63,943 bases of DNA from Lederbergia sp. NSJ-179 (GTDB lineage Bacteria > Bacillota > Bacilli > Bacillales > Bacillaceae_C): contig NZ_JALIFP010000023.1 in NCBI RefSeq assembly GCF_022867885.1, positions 1-63,943 on the forward strand. Reading direction: 5' to 3'. The notes beneath the pieces were generated by a model that was not told where the DNA came from, did not search any database, and saw only the letters and a program-made list of their open reading frames with translations. Shown here in pieces: positions 24,633 to 35,096 of this stretch. Position 1 is the first letter of the stretch, and each line of letters opens with the position of its first letter. The position numbers were made by a program, and so were the translations under genes.

Positions 24633-25649
24633 ATGAATGACCTACTATTTCGTGATGACAAGGAATATGATCTGATTGCGATTGGCCGCCTATGTATCGA
24701 TTTAAATGCGAATGAAACGAACCGACCAATGGAGGAAACATCTACTTTTACAAAATATGTAGGCGGTTCCCCGGCAAATATTACAATTGGATCCGCACGT
24801 CTTGGGCAAAAAACAGGTTTTATTGGGAAGGTATCGGATGATCAGATGGGTCGATTCATTACCCAATATTTAGAGAAAGATCATATTAATACGGATGGAA
24901 TCGTTGTCGATAAAACGGGTGCAGTTACGGGGCTTGCTTTTACAGAAATAAAGAGTCCATCTGAATGTAGTATTCTCATGTATCGCGATCATGTAGCGGA
25001 TCTACTTCTTCATCCCACTGAAGTAAGGGAGGACTATATTCAACAAACGAAAACACTTTTAATCTCAGGTACAGCGCTTGCAGCGAGTCCTTCACGTGAA
25101 GCGGTCTTTCTTGCGATTGAATATGCCGTCAAGCACCATGCCGTGATTATCTTTGATTTGGATTATCGCCCTTATACGTGGAAAGACAAGGCAGAGACAG
25201 CCGTTTATTATAATTTGGTTGCAGAAAAATGTGATGTGATTATTGGGACACGTGAAGAGTTTGACATGATGGAGGAGCTTCTTCATAACCAAGCATCAGA
25301 TGATCACTATACGGCTTCAAGATGGTTTTCGCATCGTGCAAAAATCGTGGTGATTAAGCATGGAGGAGCCGGCTCTATTGCTTATACAAAAGATGGGGAA
25401 TCACATCGAAGCGGCGTATATCAAACGGAGGTACTCAAGACCTTTGGAGCAGGTGATTCCTATGCCTCTGCCTTTATATATGGTTTGATGAAAGGAAAAG
25501 ATGTGGCAGAAGCGATGAAAATGGGAAGCGCTTCTGCATCGATTGTGATCTCACGTCATAGTTGTTCTGATGCCATGCCGACACTTGAGGAATTACGACA
25601 TCAGATGAAAACAGGAAAATATGTACCGATTAATCATGAAGGGGAGTAG
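24633..25649 (+). CDS. iolC: 5-dehydro-2-deoxygluconokinase
   Basis: This 338-residue PfkB-family sugar kinase phosphorylates 5-dehydro-2-deoxy-D-gluconate in inositol catabolism. Typical features are YVGGSPANITIGSARLGQ near residue 41 and the C-terminal anion-hole and catalytic Asp in KTFGAGDSYASAF (about 269-281). AGGAGGAAG lies inside the end of iolG upstream of its ATG. It is placed between iolG and iolA in the operon. Confidence 0.93.
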   Translation: MNDLLFRDDKEYDLIAIGRLCIDLNANETNRPMEETSTFTKYVGGSPANITIGSARLGQKTGFIGKVSDDQMGRFITQYLEKDHINTDGIVVDKTGAVTGLAFTEIKSPSECSILMYRDHVADLLLHPTEVREDYIQQTKTLLISGTALAASPSREAVFLAIEYAVKHHAVIIFDLDYRPYTWKDKAETAVYYNLVAEKCDVIIGTREEFDMMEELLHNQASDDHYTASRWFSHRAKIVVIKHGGAGSIAYTKDGESHRSGVYQTEVLKTFGAGDSYASAFIYGLMKGKDVAEAMKMGSASASIVISRHSCSDAMPTLEELRHQMKTGKYVPINHEGE

Positions 25650-25652
25650 AAA

Positions 25653-27110
25653 ATGATCCAGACAGTCGAAACACTGAAAAATTATATAAATGGCGAATGG
25701 GTTGAATCTACATCTGTTACAACAGAAAAGGTGATCAATCCAGCAACAGGTGAGGTCTTAGTGGAAGTCCCCTATTCTTCAAAAGAGGATGTGGAACGAG
25801 CCGTAAAAGCAGCAAAAGAAGCGTTTCAAACATGGTCACAAGTTTCAGTGCCAAAACGTGCCCGAATTTTATTTAAGTACCAGCAACTTCTAGTAGATCA
25901 ATGGGAAGAGCTTGCTAGACTTATCACAATGGAGAATGGAAAAAGTTTTTCTGAAGCGATGGGAGAGGTCCAGCGTGGCATTGAATGTGTGGAATTTGCT
26001 GCCGGCGCGCCCACGCTAATGATGGGAAGTCAATTACCAGACATTGCGACTAATATTGAATCAGGTATGTATCGTTACCCATTAGGAGTAGTCGGTGGGA
26101 TTACACCCTTTAATTTTCCGATGATGGTGCCGGCTTGGATGTTCCCGCTCGCCATTGCCTGTGGAAATACGTTTGTCCTTAAGCCATCTGAGAAAACCCC
26201 ATTACTAGCCTGTCGTTTAGCGGAACTATTTGAAGAGGCCGGCCTTCCGAAAGGAGTTCTTAATATCGTAAACGGGGCGCATGATGTGGTGAACGGTATG
26301 CTTGAGCATCAAGAGATTAAGGCTATTTCGTTTGTCGGTTCACAGCCTGTCGCGGAATATGTGTATAAAAAAGGGACAGAAAATCTAAAACGAGTACAAG
26401 CATTAGCAGGCGCGAAAAATCACTCGATCGTTTTAAAAGATGCAAATCTTGATCTAGCCGTAAAGGAAATCATCAGTGCCTCATTTGGTTCTGCCGGGGA
26501 ACGTTGTATGGCGGCAGCGGTTGTAGCAGTAGAAGAAACAATCGCAGAACAATTGGTAGAAAAGTTAAAAGAGGCTGCAGACCAAATCAAGATAGGCAAT
26601 GGTCTCGAAGAAGGCGTATTTTTGGGACCAGTCATACGTGAAGATCATAAAACAAGAACACTTGATTATATACAGTCTGGAATGAAAGAGGGAGCGACAC
26701 TTGTGCGCGATGGGCGTACAGATGTGGTAAAGGATAAAAAAGGGTATTTTGTCGGTCCGACTATTTTCGACCATGTGACAAAGGAAATGAAAATATGGCA
26801 AGATGAAATTTTTGCTCCGGTGTTATCTATTGTGCGTGTGAAAGATTTAGCTGAAGGCGTAGAAGTGGCCAATGCATCTCCTTTTGCCAATGGAGCCTGT
26901 TTATATACAGACAGCGCCGCAGCCATTCGTCAGTTCCGGGAAACGATTGATGCCGGTATGCTAGGAATTAACCTAGGAGTTCCAGCTCCGATGTCGTTCT
27001 TCCCTTTTTCGGGGTATAAAAATTCTTTCTATGGGGATCTTCATGCAAATGGTAAAGATGGCGTTGAGTTTTATACGAGAAAGAAAATGGTGACTGGGCG
27101 TTATATATGA
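25653..27110 (+). CDS. iolA: methylmalonate/malonate-semialdehyde dehydrogenase (acylating)
   Basis: This 485-residue CoA-dependent aldehyde dehydrogenase converts malonate semialdehyde to acetyl-CoA and CO2, the last step of the pathway. Catalytic Cys285 is in [11 protein letters not shown], cofactor-binding residues lie in [12 protein letters not shown] and the glycine-rich FVGS is at 227-230. The family-specific ending includes [10 protein letters not shown] and a GRYI tail. It begins three bases after iolC, with GGGGAG as RBS. Confidence 0.93.
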   Translation: MIQTVETLKNYINGEWVESTSVTTEKVINPATGEVLVEVPYSSKEDVERAVKAAKEAFQTWSQVSVPKRARILFKYQQLLVDQWEELARLITMENGKSFSEAMGEVQRGIECVEFAAGAPTLMMGSQLPDIATNIESGMYRYPLGVVGGITPFNFPMMVPAWMFPLAIACGNTFVLKPSEKTPLLACRLAELFEEAGLPKGVLNIVNGAHDVVNGMLEHQEIKAISFVGSQPVAEYVYKKGTENLKRVQALAGAKNHSIVLKDANLDLAVKEIISASFGSAGERCMAAAVVAVEETIAEQLVEKLKEAADQIKIGNGLEEGVFLGPVIREDHKTRTLDYIQSGMKEGATLVRDGRTDVVKDKKGYFVGPTIFDHVTKEMKIWQDEIFAPVLSIVRVKDLAEGVEVANASPFANGACLYTDSAAAIRQFRETIDAGMLGINLGVPAPMSFFPFSGYKNSFYGDLHANGKDGVEFYTRKKMVTGRYI

Positions 27111-27182
27111 TTAGGTGAAAAATTTGATTATTTTAGACCGACGTTGTTCCCCTTTATACCTAAATTGAAAGGAGATAGCGAA

Positions 27183-29105
27183 GTGGAAAATACCATTCGG
27201 TTAACGACCGCACAGGCATTGGTGAAATTTTTAAATAACCAATACATTGAATTTGATGGCAAGATCACCCCATTTGTAAAAGGGATTTTCACTATTTTTG
27301 GTCATGGGAATGTAACGGGAATGGGGCAAGCACTAGAAGAGGATCCAGGTGATTTGGAAGTCTATCAAGGAAGAAATGAACAAGGAATGGCCCATGCCGC
27401 AACTGCTTTTGCGAAACAAAAGCACCGCAAACAGATCATGGCTTGTACGTCTTCCGTGGGGCCTGGTGCTGCCAATATGATAACAGCCGCAGGGACGGCA
27501 ACGGCCAATAATATTCCGGTTTTATTATTACCGGGTGATGTTTTTGCGACTCGACAACCTGACCCAGTCTTACAGCAGATTGAGCAGACTCATAATCTTT
27601 CGATTTCAACAAATGATGCCTTTCGCCCAGTCAGTAAATATTGGGATCGGATTAATCGACCGGAACAATTGATGCTAGCGATGATTAATGCGATGCGTGT
27701 CCTAACGAATCCTGCGGATACAGGGGCGGTAACGATTTGCTTACCACAGGATGTTCAGGGGGAAGCATGGGATTTTCCTCACCGATTCTTGGAAAAAAAG
27801 TTTCATCGGATAGAACGTCGACAACCGTCAAAAGAAGCTGTAGATGATGCCGTAAAACTAATTAGAACAAAGAAAAAACCTTTGCTCATTTTGGGAGGAG
27901 GGGTTCGATACTCAGAGGCGGCAAATTCCTTTATTGACTTTGCGGAAACTTTTCACATTCCTTTTGGCGAAACACAGGCAGGAAAAAGTGCAGTGAGAAG
28001 CAACCACCCGTTGAATCTTGGCGGGATTGGAGTAACGGGTAATTCGGCTGCGAATAGGCTGGCGAAAGAGGCAGATCTTATTATTGGGGTGGGAACTCGA
28101 TTTACAGATTTTACAACAGGTTCAAAGCAATTATTCGCCCAGGCTGATATTCTAACCATTAATATATCAGAGTTTCATGCATCAAAGCTGGATGCAGTTA
28201 AAGTAGTAGCAGACGCAAAGGTAGGACTGGAAGCAATCGGGAAAGCTCTGGAAAGCTATCAGTCTAGCTATGAAAATGAAATTAGCGATGCGAAAAAAGA
28301 GTGGGAGATGGAACTAGAGCGCCTTTATACGGTCACATATTCGGATTCATTCAAACCCGAAATTGAGGGACATTTGGATGATGAACTGCCGGAATATAAG
28401 GAGATCCTTCGTACTGAACTGACACAGACAAGTGTACTAGGAAAGGTGAATAGGCTCCTAGACGATGACGCCATTATTGTCGGAGCTTCAGGTAGTCTAC
28501 CAGGTGATTTGCAACGAATGTGGATTTCGAAATCCGAAAATACCTATCATATGGAGTACGGGTACTCCTGTATGGGGTATGAAATAGCTGGGGCTTTCGG
28601 AGCAAAATTGGCGGAGCCTGAGCGGGAAGTATATGCAATGGTTGGGGATGGTAGTTTTCTGATGCTCCACACAGAACTGATCACCAGTCTCCAAGAAAAT
28701 AAGAAAATAAATATTATCCTGTTCGATAATGCTGGATTTGGTTGTATTAACAATCTCCAAATGGAGAATGGTGCCGGAAGTTTCGGGACTGAATTTCGTT
28801 TTCGCAATCAACTTACTGGGAAATTAGACGGTCAGATTATGGAAATGGATTTTGCGCAGGTAGCTAAGGGGTACGGTGCCAAAACATATTCTGTTCATAC
28901 ATTGAAAGAAATAAGGGAAGCGATTGAAGATTCGAAAAAACAATCTGTGAGTACTTTAATCGATGTGAAGGTACTACCGAAAACAATGACAAAGGGATAT
29001 GAATCATGGTGGCATGTGGGTGTTGCAGAAGTATCCAAGAAAGATAGTATTAAGCAGGCCTTTAAAGACAAACAAGAATCAATTCGAAAATCTCGGGCTT
29101 ATTAA
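27183..29105 (+). CDS. iolD: 3D-(3,5/4)-trihydroxycyclohexane-1,2-dione hydrolase
   Basis: This 640-residue ThDP-dependent enzyme opens the ring of the inosose-derived dione to give 5-deoxy-glucuronate. The N-terminal pyrimidine-binding domain carries the activating Glu in [12 protein letters not shown]. The C-terminal domain carries the ThDP/Mg motif from GDGSFLML to [12 protein letters not shown] 27183 is taken as start because AAGGAGATAGCGA precedes it and the protein then begins [13 protein letters not shown], as in its relatives. The in-frame TTG 39 bases upstream has no RBS. Confidence 0.93.
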   Translation: MENTIRLTTAQALVKFLNNQYIEFDGKITPFVKGIFTIFGHGNVTGMGQALEEDPGDLEVYQGRNEQGMAHAATAFAKQKHRKQIMACTSSVGPGAANMITAAGTATANNIPVLLLPGDVFATRQPDPVLQQIEQTHNLSISTNDAFRPVSKYWDRINRPEQLMLAMINAMRVLTNPADTGAVTICLPQDVQGEAWDFPHRFLEKKFHRIERRQPSKEAVDDAVKLIRTKKKPLLILGGGVRYSEAANSFIDFAETFHIPFGETQAGKSAVRSNHPLNLGGIGVTGNSAANRLAKEADLIIGVGTRFTDFTTGSKQLFAQADILTINISEFHASKLDAVKVVADAKVGLEAIGKALESYQSSYENEISDAKKEWEMELERLYTVTYSDSFKPEIEGHLDDELPEYKEILRTELTQTSVLGKVNRLLDDDAIIVGASGSLPGDLQRMWISKSENTYHMEYGYSCMGYEIAGAFGAKLAEPEREVYAMVGDGSFLMLHTELITSLQENKKINIILFDNAGFGCINNLQMENGAGSFGTEFRFRNQLTGKLDGQIMEMDFAQVAKGYGAKTYSVHTLKEIREAIEDSKKQSVSTLIDVKVLPKTMTKGYESWWHVGVAEVSKKDSIKQAFKDKQESIRKSRAY

Positions 29106-29122
29106 AGGAAGGGGATGTGCCG

Positions 29123-30019
29123 ATGATTGATAAGAAGCAGGTGAAGTTAGCGATAGCACCGATTGGATGGACGAATGATGATTTACCTGAACTTGGTGGA
29201 GAAGTTACATTTGAACAATGTATCAGTGAAATGGCTTTGGCGGGGTTTCAAGGATGTGAAGTTGGCAATAAGTTTCCACGTGATGTTGTGGAACTTAAAA
29301 AGGCGTTATCTTTACGAGATTTAAGAATCGCAAGTGCATGGTTTAGTTCATTTTTAACAACAAAGCCCGTTGAAGAAACGGTTGAAGCATTTAAAAAGCA
29401 TCGAGATTTTCTTCATCATATGGGGGCTAAAGTAATTGTTGTCTCAGAGCAAGGAAAAAGCATCCAAGGACAGATCGATACGCCCTTATTTGAAAAAAAA
29501 CCTATATTTAATGAAGAAGAATGGGGATTACTGAAGGAAGGTTTGCATAGACTTGGGGATTTGGCTGTAGAAAAAGGAATGAAAATTGTCTATCACCATC
29601 ATATGGGGACTGGTATACAAACGATAAGTGAGATAGATCGATTAATGGAAGAAACGAAAGCAGAAAAAGTATCGCTTCTCTATGATACAGGGCATCTTGT
29701 CTTATCAGGGGAAGATCATCTTGCTATCTTAGAAAAATATCAAGAGCGAATTCATCATGTTCACTTAAAGGATGTGAGGGATGATGTCGCACAAAGAGCA
29801 CAGAAAGAAAAGTGGAGTTTTTTACAAGCGGTTAAAAATGGCGTTTTTACAGTTCCAGGAGATGGGATGATCGACTTTGCCCCCGTTTTTGAGAGGCTTT
29901 CAAAGAATAAGTATGAGGGTTGGATCGTGGTAGAAGCCGAACAGGATCCGGCCATAGCGAATCCTTTGGAGTATGCTATGAAAGCACGTAAGTATATTCG
30001 CAGTAAGAGTGGGCTGTAA
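29123..30019 (+). CDS. iolE: inosose dehydratase
   Basis: This 298-residue TIM-barrel enzyme removes water from 2-keto-myo-inositol to give the trihydroxycyclohexane-dione used by IolD. Hallmarks are [16 protein letters not shown] at the N-terminus, the metal-binding region [11 protein letters not shown] and VSLLYDTGH, and HLKDVR further on. ATG 29123 is preferred since GGAAGGGG sits 8 bases upstream; the GTG at 29117 would be too close to it. Confidence 0.93.
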   Translation: MIDKKQVKLAIAPIGWTNDDLPELGGEVTFEQCISEMALAGFQGCEVGNKFPRDVVELKKALSLRDLRIASAWFSSFLTTKPVEETVEAFKKHRDFLHHMGAKVIVVSEQGKSIQGQIDTPLFEKKPIFNEEEWGLLKEGLHRLGDLAVEKGMKIVYHHHMGTGIQTISEIDRLMEETKAEKVSLLYDTGHLVLSGEDHLAILEKYQERIHHVHLKDVRDDVAQRAQKEKWSFLQAVKNGVFTVPGDGMIDFAPVFERLSKNKYEGWIVVEAEQDPAIANPLEYAMKARKYIRSKSGL

Positions 30020-30036
30020 TAGGGGGAAGAAAAAAT

Positions 30037-30147
30037 ATGCCATTAGTCAAAATGGAAGGGCTTTTGAAAGCGGCTGAATTAGGAGGAATTGGATGTTTGA
30101 AAAACTGGGTAAATTACAAAAAGGATACACATCCCTTACAGAAATAG
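30037..30147 (+). pseudogene. iolJ: iolJ (class II aldolase) N-terminal fossil
   Basis: After iolE, AGGGGGAAG precedes an ATG that opens MPLVKMEGLLKAAE, the typical first residues of class II fructose-bisphosphate aldolase/IolJ proteins. The match then stops and the frame runs through the iolB ribosome binding site, ending after 36 codons. No other aldolase gene is in the cluster. I infer deletion of iolJ down to its first about 14 codons. The match is short, so chance cannot be excluded, but the RBS, position and sequence agree. Confidence 0.55.
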
Positions 30148-30857
30148 ACGGAAAACATAGCGATATGCGCCAAGATATTGGAATCTATTCCATGCCAGAA
30201 GGGGAAAGATTAACACTTTACGACAGTGAAAAAGAGACAGCCATTCTGCCACTTGAAGCATCTGTTAAAATCGACTGGAATGATGAATCGGTCAATGTAA
30301 CAAGAAGTGATGTGTTTAAAGAGGATCCGTATTGTCTTCATGTACCTGCTGGAGTCAACGTTAGGATCACAGCAATGGCTAAAAGTGAAGTACTTATTCA
30401 AAAAACAAATAATGATCGCTCTTTCGGGGCAAAGTTGTATACACCAGAGGATTGTCAAAGTGAACAAGCAGGTGAAGACGCATGGGATGGTACGGCAGTT
30501 CGCACCATTCGAACTATTTTTGATTATCAAAATGCACCTTACTCTAATATGGTCATAGGTGAGGTCATTTCCCATCAAGGGCGCTGGTCAAGCTATCCTC
30601 CGCATTATCATCCGCAACCAGAAGTGTATTATTATCGTTTTGATCAACCGCAAGGCTTTGGCTGTGTCATGGTGGAGGACGATGCTTACCGAGTAGAACA
30701 TAACAGTTTTATTACGATCCCAGGAGGTCTCGATCATCCTCAGGCTACAGCACCAGGGTATACCATGTACTTTTGTTGGATGATTCGCCATTTGGAAGAT
30801 AATCCATGGACGGAACGTATCATGGTTGATGAGCATAAATGGTTGTTGGAGAAGTGA
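30093..30857 (+). CDS. iolB: 5-deoxy-glucuronate isomerase
   Basis: This 254-residue bicupin isomerises 5-deoxy-glucuronate to 5-dehydro-2-deoxy-gluconate, the IolC substrate. The metal-binding cupin motif PPHYHPQPEVYYYRF (about 170-184) and NSFITIPGGLDHPQ are visible. TTAGGAGG precedes the ATG. It is the last gene of the operon and is followed by a strong terminator. No inositol transporter gene lies in the cluster. Confidence 0.93.
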   Translation: MFEKLGKLQKGYTSLTEIDGKHSDMRQDIGIYSMPEGERLTLYDSEKETAILPLEASVKIDWNDESVNVTRSDVFKEDPYCLHVPAGVNVRITAMAKSEVLIQKTNNDRSFGAKLYTPEDCQSEQAGEDAWDGTAVRTIRTIFDYQNAPYSNMVIGEVISHQGRWSSYPPHYHPQPEVYYYRFDQPQGFGCVMVEDDAYRVEHNSFITIPGGLDHPQATAPGYTMYFCWMIRHLEDNPWTERIMVDEHKWLLEK

Positions 30858-30980
30858 TTATATATGTACCTGTCATATTAGGTGTGTTTCTGGAAAAGTC
30901 ATACACAAATATATAACAGCTCAAAACTCTCAAAACCAGACTCTTATAGACTGGTAGGAATAATAGATTATCAGCTGGAA

Positions 30981-31014
30981 ATAGCCCTTGCAAAATATGA
31001 AGGGCTAATTTTTT
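30981..31014 (+). terminator. Rho-independent terminator of the iol operon
   Basis: TAGCCCTT (30981-30988) pairs with AAGGGCTA (30999-31006), followed by A and seven T. Confidence 0.93.
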
Positions 31015-31119
31015 TGCTATTGAATGCATTCTGGTAAAGGTCCTGTCATCTAGTGGTAATTTTCCTGTCATTCATTGGTACATATTATGTCATAAGTGGT
31101 CCATTTTGGTTGGCTGTAA

Positions 31120-31983
31120 TCAACCTAAGTATTGTTTTCGAAATTGATTGGGTGATAGACCTTCCTGTTTTTTGAAGAAGCGGCTGAAATAAGCGGTTTG
31201 TTGAAAACCACAGTTATCTGCTATTTTTTCGATGCTCCAATTTGTAGAGACGAGCAATATTTTAGCTTGGTCCAGGCGAACTTGGTTCACATATTCAACT
31301 GGGGTACATCCTAAAGTATTCATCATACATCTTGCAATATGATTAGGGTGATAGCGTAATATAGCCCCGAGCTCTTTATAGTTTATTTTCCTTGCGAAAT
31401 TTTCACGTAAATAAGAGGCAGCCTGTTCTGCGACAGCTACGGAAGGAGAGGAATTTTCGAACTGATTTGTGCTAGTCAATTCTTGCAATAAGTGCTGAAA
31501 ATGCACTTGTCTTTTCCATTCCCAAGAGTAAGTGGAGCGTTCTCCTATTGTGAGTAATTGCCGACAGAGATGATCCACTTCATTCCAATTATGTATTTTA
31601 AAATGCTTAGGAAGTTTTATCCAGAATGGAGGTTCTGTGAAGGGATTTCTGTTTCTGATTTCAAACTCCATTCTTCTATTAGATGATGCCTCGTTTAACT
31701 CCATCCATTCCTTTGCAGTTTTAAAATGAATCCAATAAAAATGGGTCTCAGATTCACAGGGTTTTCCTGAATAATGATGTCGGTCTGGATAAAGAATAAG
31801 GGCTTGATTTTCTCCGACCTGATATTGTTGTTCGTCCTCCACCATTATTAAACATCCCCGAGTTACGATCAGTATGTCAAAAACGCCAATCTTGTTACGA
31901 TTTGGATGGGATTGACCAGGAGAATAGGTATCTTCCCCCGCAGCTAAAACGACTGGTAAAGGCGGGGCAACGAATTGTAACAT
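31120..31983 (-). CDS. AraC-family regulator
   Basis: This 287-residue transcription factor has an N-terminal cupin-like sensor (VFDILIVTRGCLIMVEDEQQY and ALILYPDRHHYSG) and a C-terminal AraC/XylS double helix-turn-helix at about 188-287 (SIEKIADNCGFQQTAYFSRF). GAGAGGAG precedes its ATG. It is divergent from the GH127 gene with 133 bp between them, so it very likely activates that gene in response to a sugar. The spacer holds a perfect inverted repeat. Confidence 0.92.
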   Translation of the reverse strand: MLQFVAPPLPVVLAAGEDTYSPGQSHPNRNKIGVFDILIVTRGCLIMVEDEQQYQVGENQALILYPDRHHYSGKPCESETHFYWIHFKTAKEWMELNEASSNRRMEFEIRNRNPFTEPPFWIKLPKHFKIHNWNEVDHLCRQLLTIGERSTYSWEWKRQVHFQHLLQELTSTNQFENSSPSVAVAEQAASYLRENFARKINYKELGAILRYHPNHIARCMMNTLGCTPVEYVNQVRLDQAKILLVSTNWSIEKIADNCGFQQTAYFSRFFKKQEGLSPNQFRKQYLG

Positions 31984-32010
31984 TTTGTTACTCCTCTCCC
32001 AAAAGGTTGT

Positions 32011-32045
32011 AATAATGCAATTAATTGTTTGGATTTTGCATTATT
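32011..32045. promoter_or_regulatory. perfect inverted repeat in the AraC/GH127 divergent promoter
   Basis: AATAATGCAA (32011-32020) and TTGCATTATT (32036-32045) are exact reverse complements 15 bases apart. A TATAAT at 32064-32069 lies just downstream towards the GH127 gene. The geometry suits a regulator-binding site, most likely for the adjacent AraC protein; this is inference. Confidence 0.6.
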
Positions 32046-32116
32046 TATTTTCCATTATAACAGTATAATCAAGTCATTAGAAGAATGAATATAAAATTAA
32101 AGGTAGATGATAATGT

Positions 32117-33997
32117 ATGAATAAGACAAAGAAACTAGGATTAAAAGAAACGGCCTTTCATTCATTGCCACTCGGAAGCATTAAGCCTACCGGCTGGTTA
32201 CGAGATCAATTGGAAATACAAGCGAATGGTTTGACAGGGTATTTAGATGAACATTGGGAAGATGTTGGACCTAATAATGGTTGGCTTGGGGGAGATGGCG
32301 ATAGTTGGGAGCGTGGCCCATACTATTTGGACGGACTTCTACCATTAGCATTTCTATTGGAGGATAAAAGGTTAATTGAAAAGGTTACACCCTGGATTGA
32401 ATGGACTCTCTCCAGTCAAAAAGAAGACGGTTCATTTGGTCCCACTCATATGAAAACAGTGAATACTGAGGTGGGAGAGCAGGACTGGTGGCAGGATATC
32501 ATTATGTTAAAGGTGTTAACCCAATATGGAGAAGTAACGAAAGATGAAAGAATTATTCCATTTATGACGAACTATTTTTCCTATATGAAAGAGGCACTTG
32601 AAGATTTTCCATTAAAGGATTGGCATGAAGCACGTGGTGCGGATTTATTATTGTCCATTCATTGGCTTTATGAACGAACGGGGGAGGCCAATCTCTTAGA
32701 GTTAGCTGAAATGGTCCGGGAACAAACGATTGATTGGAGTCGTATTTTTGCCAAATTTCCCTATTGGCGCAAGCAAACAGATTGGGATCATCGAACACAT
32801 GTCGTGAATGTTGCGATGGGAATAAAAGCCCCCGCTGTTTTTTATCGCCAAACTGAGAATGAGTGGGAGAAAAAAGCTGTTTATAAAGGAATCCAAAGTT
32901 TGATGACTTATCATGGCCAAGCCCATGGCATGTTCTCAGGAGATGAATGGTTATCAGGGACACATCCATCTCAAGGTGTTGAGCTCTGTGCTGTTGTGGA
33001 ATATATGTTTAGTATGGAAAACTTAATCCGAATATTAGGTGATGGAATATTTGGAGATATTTTGGAAAAAGTGGCTTTTAATGCGTTGCCAGCCACAATT
33101 TCACCAGAATGGGATTCTCATCAGTACGATCAACAGGTAAATCAAGTGATGTGTCATTTGGCTAAACGTCCATGGTCGAATGGACCAGAAGCGAATATGT
33201 TTGGTTTAGAACCACATTTTGGTTGCTGCACAGCCAATATGCACCAGGGGTGGCCGAAATTTACAACTAATTTATGGATGTCTACCAATGATGGTGGGAT
33301 AGCGGCAGTTTCTTATGCGCCCTGTTCTGTAAAAGCAACTGTTGCAGGTGGGCAGGAAATGGAGCTTTTGGTTAAGAGTCACTATCCTTTTCGGGAACAG
33401 GTTTCGATAGAATTAAAGCTAAAAGAAAAAGCAAGATTCCCTATATTATTACGAGTTCCAAATTGGTGTACCAATATGCAAGTTAGTGTAAATAATGAAG
33501 TTTTTCGTGCTGAGCCAGAAAACGGATATATTCGTCTTGAGAGAGAATGGGAGCTAAACGATCAAATTGAATTAATTTTACCGATGGAAGTTCAATTAGA
33601 AGAACGAAATAACTATGCAGTAAGTGTCAATCGCGGTCCCCTTGTATATGTTTTACCGATTGGAGAGCAGTGGGTACGAGTCCAAGAACGTGAACGATTC
33701 CATGATTGGGAAATTTACCCAACATCGGCATGGCGGTATGCCTTACTGCAAGGAATGGAATTTCAAGTGATGAAACAGCCTATTCACTCTCAACCGTATC
33801 AACCAGAACATGCACCCATAAAATTAGTAACAAAAGGTAGACTGCTTTCGAATTGGATCATGGAGAAAAACTCGGCTGCCGAACCTCCTAAAAATCCAAA
33901 ACCGTATAAGAATGCACCCGCAGAAACTTTGGAGCTCATTCCGTATGGATGTGCACGATTAAGAATAGGGGAATTTCCGTTTTTGAAGGATGAATGA
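32117..33997 (+). CDS. GH127 (DUF1680) glycoside hydrolase
   Basis: This 626-residue protein has an (alpha/alpha)6-barrel and C-terminal beta domains, as in family GH127 beta-L-arabinofuranosidases. The zinc-thiolate site of HypBA1-type enzymes appears intact: Glu289-x-Cys291 in GVELCAVVEYM and the Cys370-Cys371 pair in FGCCTANMHQGWPKF. The N-terminal GDGDSWERGPYYLDGLLPLA is typical. There is no signal peptide, so it acts on imported oligosaccharides. It is controlled by the divergent AraC gene. Substrates of the family include beta-L-arabinofuranosides of plant glycoproteins and pectins; related families (GH142, GH146) are alternatives. Confidence 0.88.
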   Translation: MNKTKKLGLKETAFHSLPLGSIKPTGWLRDQLEIQANGLTGYLDEHWEDVGPNNGWLGGDGDSWERGPYYLDGLLPLAFLLEDKRLIEKVTPWIEWTLSSQKEDGSFGPTHMKTVNTEVGEQDWWQDIIMLKVLTQYGEVTKDERIIPFMTNYFSYMKEALEDFPLKDWHEARGADLLLSIHWLYERTGEANLLELAEMVREQTIDWSRIFAKFPYWRKQTDWDHRTHVVNVAMGIKAPAVFYRQTENEWEKKAVYKGIQSLMTYHGQAHGMFSGDEWLSGTHPSQGVELCAVVEYMFSMENLIRILGDGIFGDILEKVAFNALPATISPEWDSHQYDQQVNQVMCHLAKRPWSNGPEANMFGLEPHFGCCTANMHQGWPKFTTNLWMSTNDGGIAAVSYAPCSVKATVAGGQEMELLVKSHYPFREQVSIELKLKEKARFPILLRVPNWCTNMQVSVNNEVFRAEPENGYIRLEREWELNDQIELILPMEVQLEERNNYAVSVNRGPLVYVLPIGEQWVRVQERERFHDWEIYPTSAWRYALLQGMEFQVMKQPIHSQPYQPEHAPIKLVTKGRLLSNWIMEKNSAAEPPKNPKPYKNAPAETLELIPYGCARLRIGEFPFLKDE

Positions 33998-34048
33998 AAG
34001 GTGTTTCAGGTAGTTTATTTTGCCTTGCAGAAATTGTTCCATTTAGAA

Positions 34049-34295
34049 TGAGGGTGGGACAAAAGTGTTTCTATCCAAGTAAAATCCGAACGAACTAGAA
34101 CTATGGTTGGTGCATATAATCCGCTCCGGAAATATACTTCGCTTTCCGCGGGCGGCTGGTGAGCCTCCTCGTGCTAACGCACTGCGGGGTCTCACCGATG
34201 CCTTTCATCCCGCAGGAGTCTTCGTATATTTCCTTCGCTAAAGTAGTGCATTGTTCGTCTTTAGAGTCGAACGTTTTAGCTTTGTCCCAGCCCCA
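34049..34295. repeat. dispersed 247-bp intergenic repeat with inverted ends
   Basis: The element opens GAGGGTGGGACAAAAG and closes CTTTGTCCCAGCCCC, giving complementary ends. The interior has CGAACGAAC matched by a GTTCGTC/TCGAACG zone, and a GC-rich core GCGGGCGGCTGGTGAGCC facing CACTGCGGGGTCTCACC. I recall this sequence as a common non-coding repeat of Bacillaceae intergenic regions. It fills almost the whole gap between GH127 and the acetyltransferase. Confidence 0.7.
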
Positions 34296-34345
34296 TTTAA
34301 TTACGTTTTTACTAATGTTTCATTCACAATGATCGTTTGCTCAGT

Positions 34346-34816
34346 TTAAGTCTCTCTCTCTTGTAACATACCATGATACGCTCCATCATTAGAGTCGGGT
34401 ATTTCTATAGCACCAACCGCCTTTTTATAAAATGAAACGGGCCCCGCACCACCTATGATGGCATAGGCATAACCCATATGCTTCATCTCTTGTAGACTTG
34501 TTAATAGCAAAGCTCGTCCTATTCCTTTCCCACGGGCATCAGGATGTACCCCAGTTGGTCCAAAGAAATTGAGATAAGTAACATTAAAGCAAGCAAAGCC
34601 CAGAATTTTCCCATCTTCAATAGCCATTAAGCACGAAGCTGGTGTTTGACTACACGCGACTTCACATTCACTTGCCCATTTCTCAGAAAAGTGCTTTTTC
34701 ACCCAATCCGTCACAATATGTTTTTCCGGTGGTATAGGTCTCCGAATTGTCCAAGACTGTTGCTTATTCGCATGATAGGACGGTAATCGATAAAGAGGTA
34801 CTAACAAGTCACCCAT
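34346..34816 (-). CDS. GNAT-family N-acetyltransferase
   Basis: This 156-residue GCN5-related acetyltransferase has its acetyl-CoA-binding motif in VHPDARGKGIGRALL (about 93-107) and a C-terminal AIIGGAGPVSFYKKAVGA. TTAGGAGGAA precedes the ATG. The acceptor substrate is unknown and it is not in an operon. Confidence 0.88.
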   Translation of the reverse strand: MGDLLVPLYRLPSYHANKQQSWTIRRPIPPEKHIVTDWVKKHFSEKWASECEVACSQTPASCLMAIEDGKILGFACFNVTYLNFFGPTGVHPDARGKGIGRALLLTSLQEMKHMGYAYAIIGGAGPVSFYKKAVGAIEIPDSNDGAYHGMLQERET

Positions 34817-35096
34817 ATATTTTTCCTCCTAAACTAGTTTTTTTTAGAGTAACATTTTAGAGTGAATAATGCCAAAGTTATCGTTATCGGCAAAAGGGGC
34901 ATTAAATAACCTTTGAATATATGAGATTAGTGATAGAGCCCCCAATATATTGGAGGAGATTTTCCGTTTGTATTTATGAAATATAGGGCCGTCCTCCAGT
35001 ATGTTAAAGCGTTACCCTTCTGGGGACAGGTATCATTATCTTTTATTCCGTTTAGTGTGGGAAGGGTACCTTCAAATGTTCAGTATCCAGCATCTC

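Noticed and set aside
30210-30578. 122-residue minus-strand frame opposite iolB
   Set aside because: It lies wholly antisense to a convincing gene and has no recognisable features.
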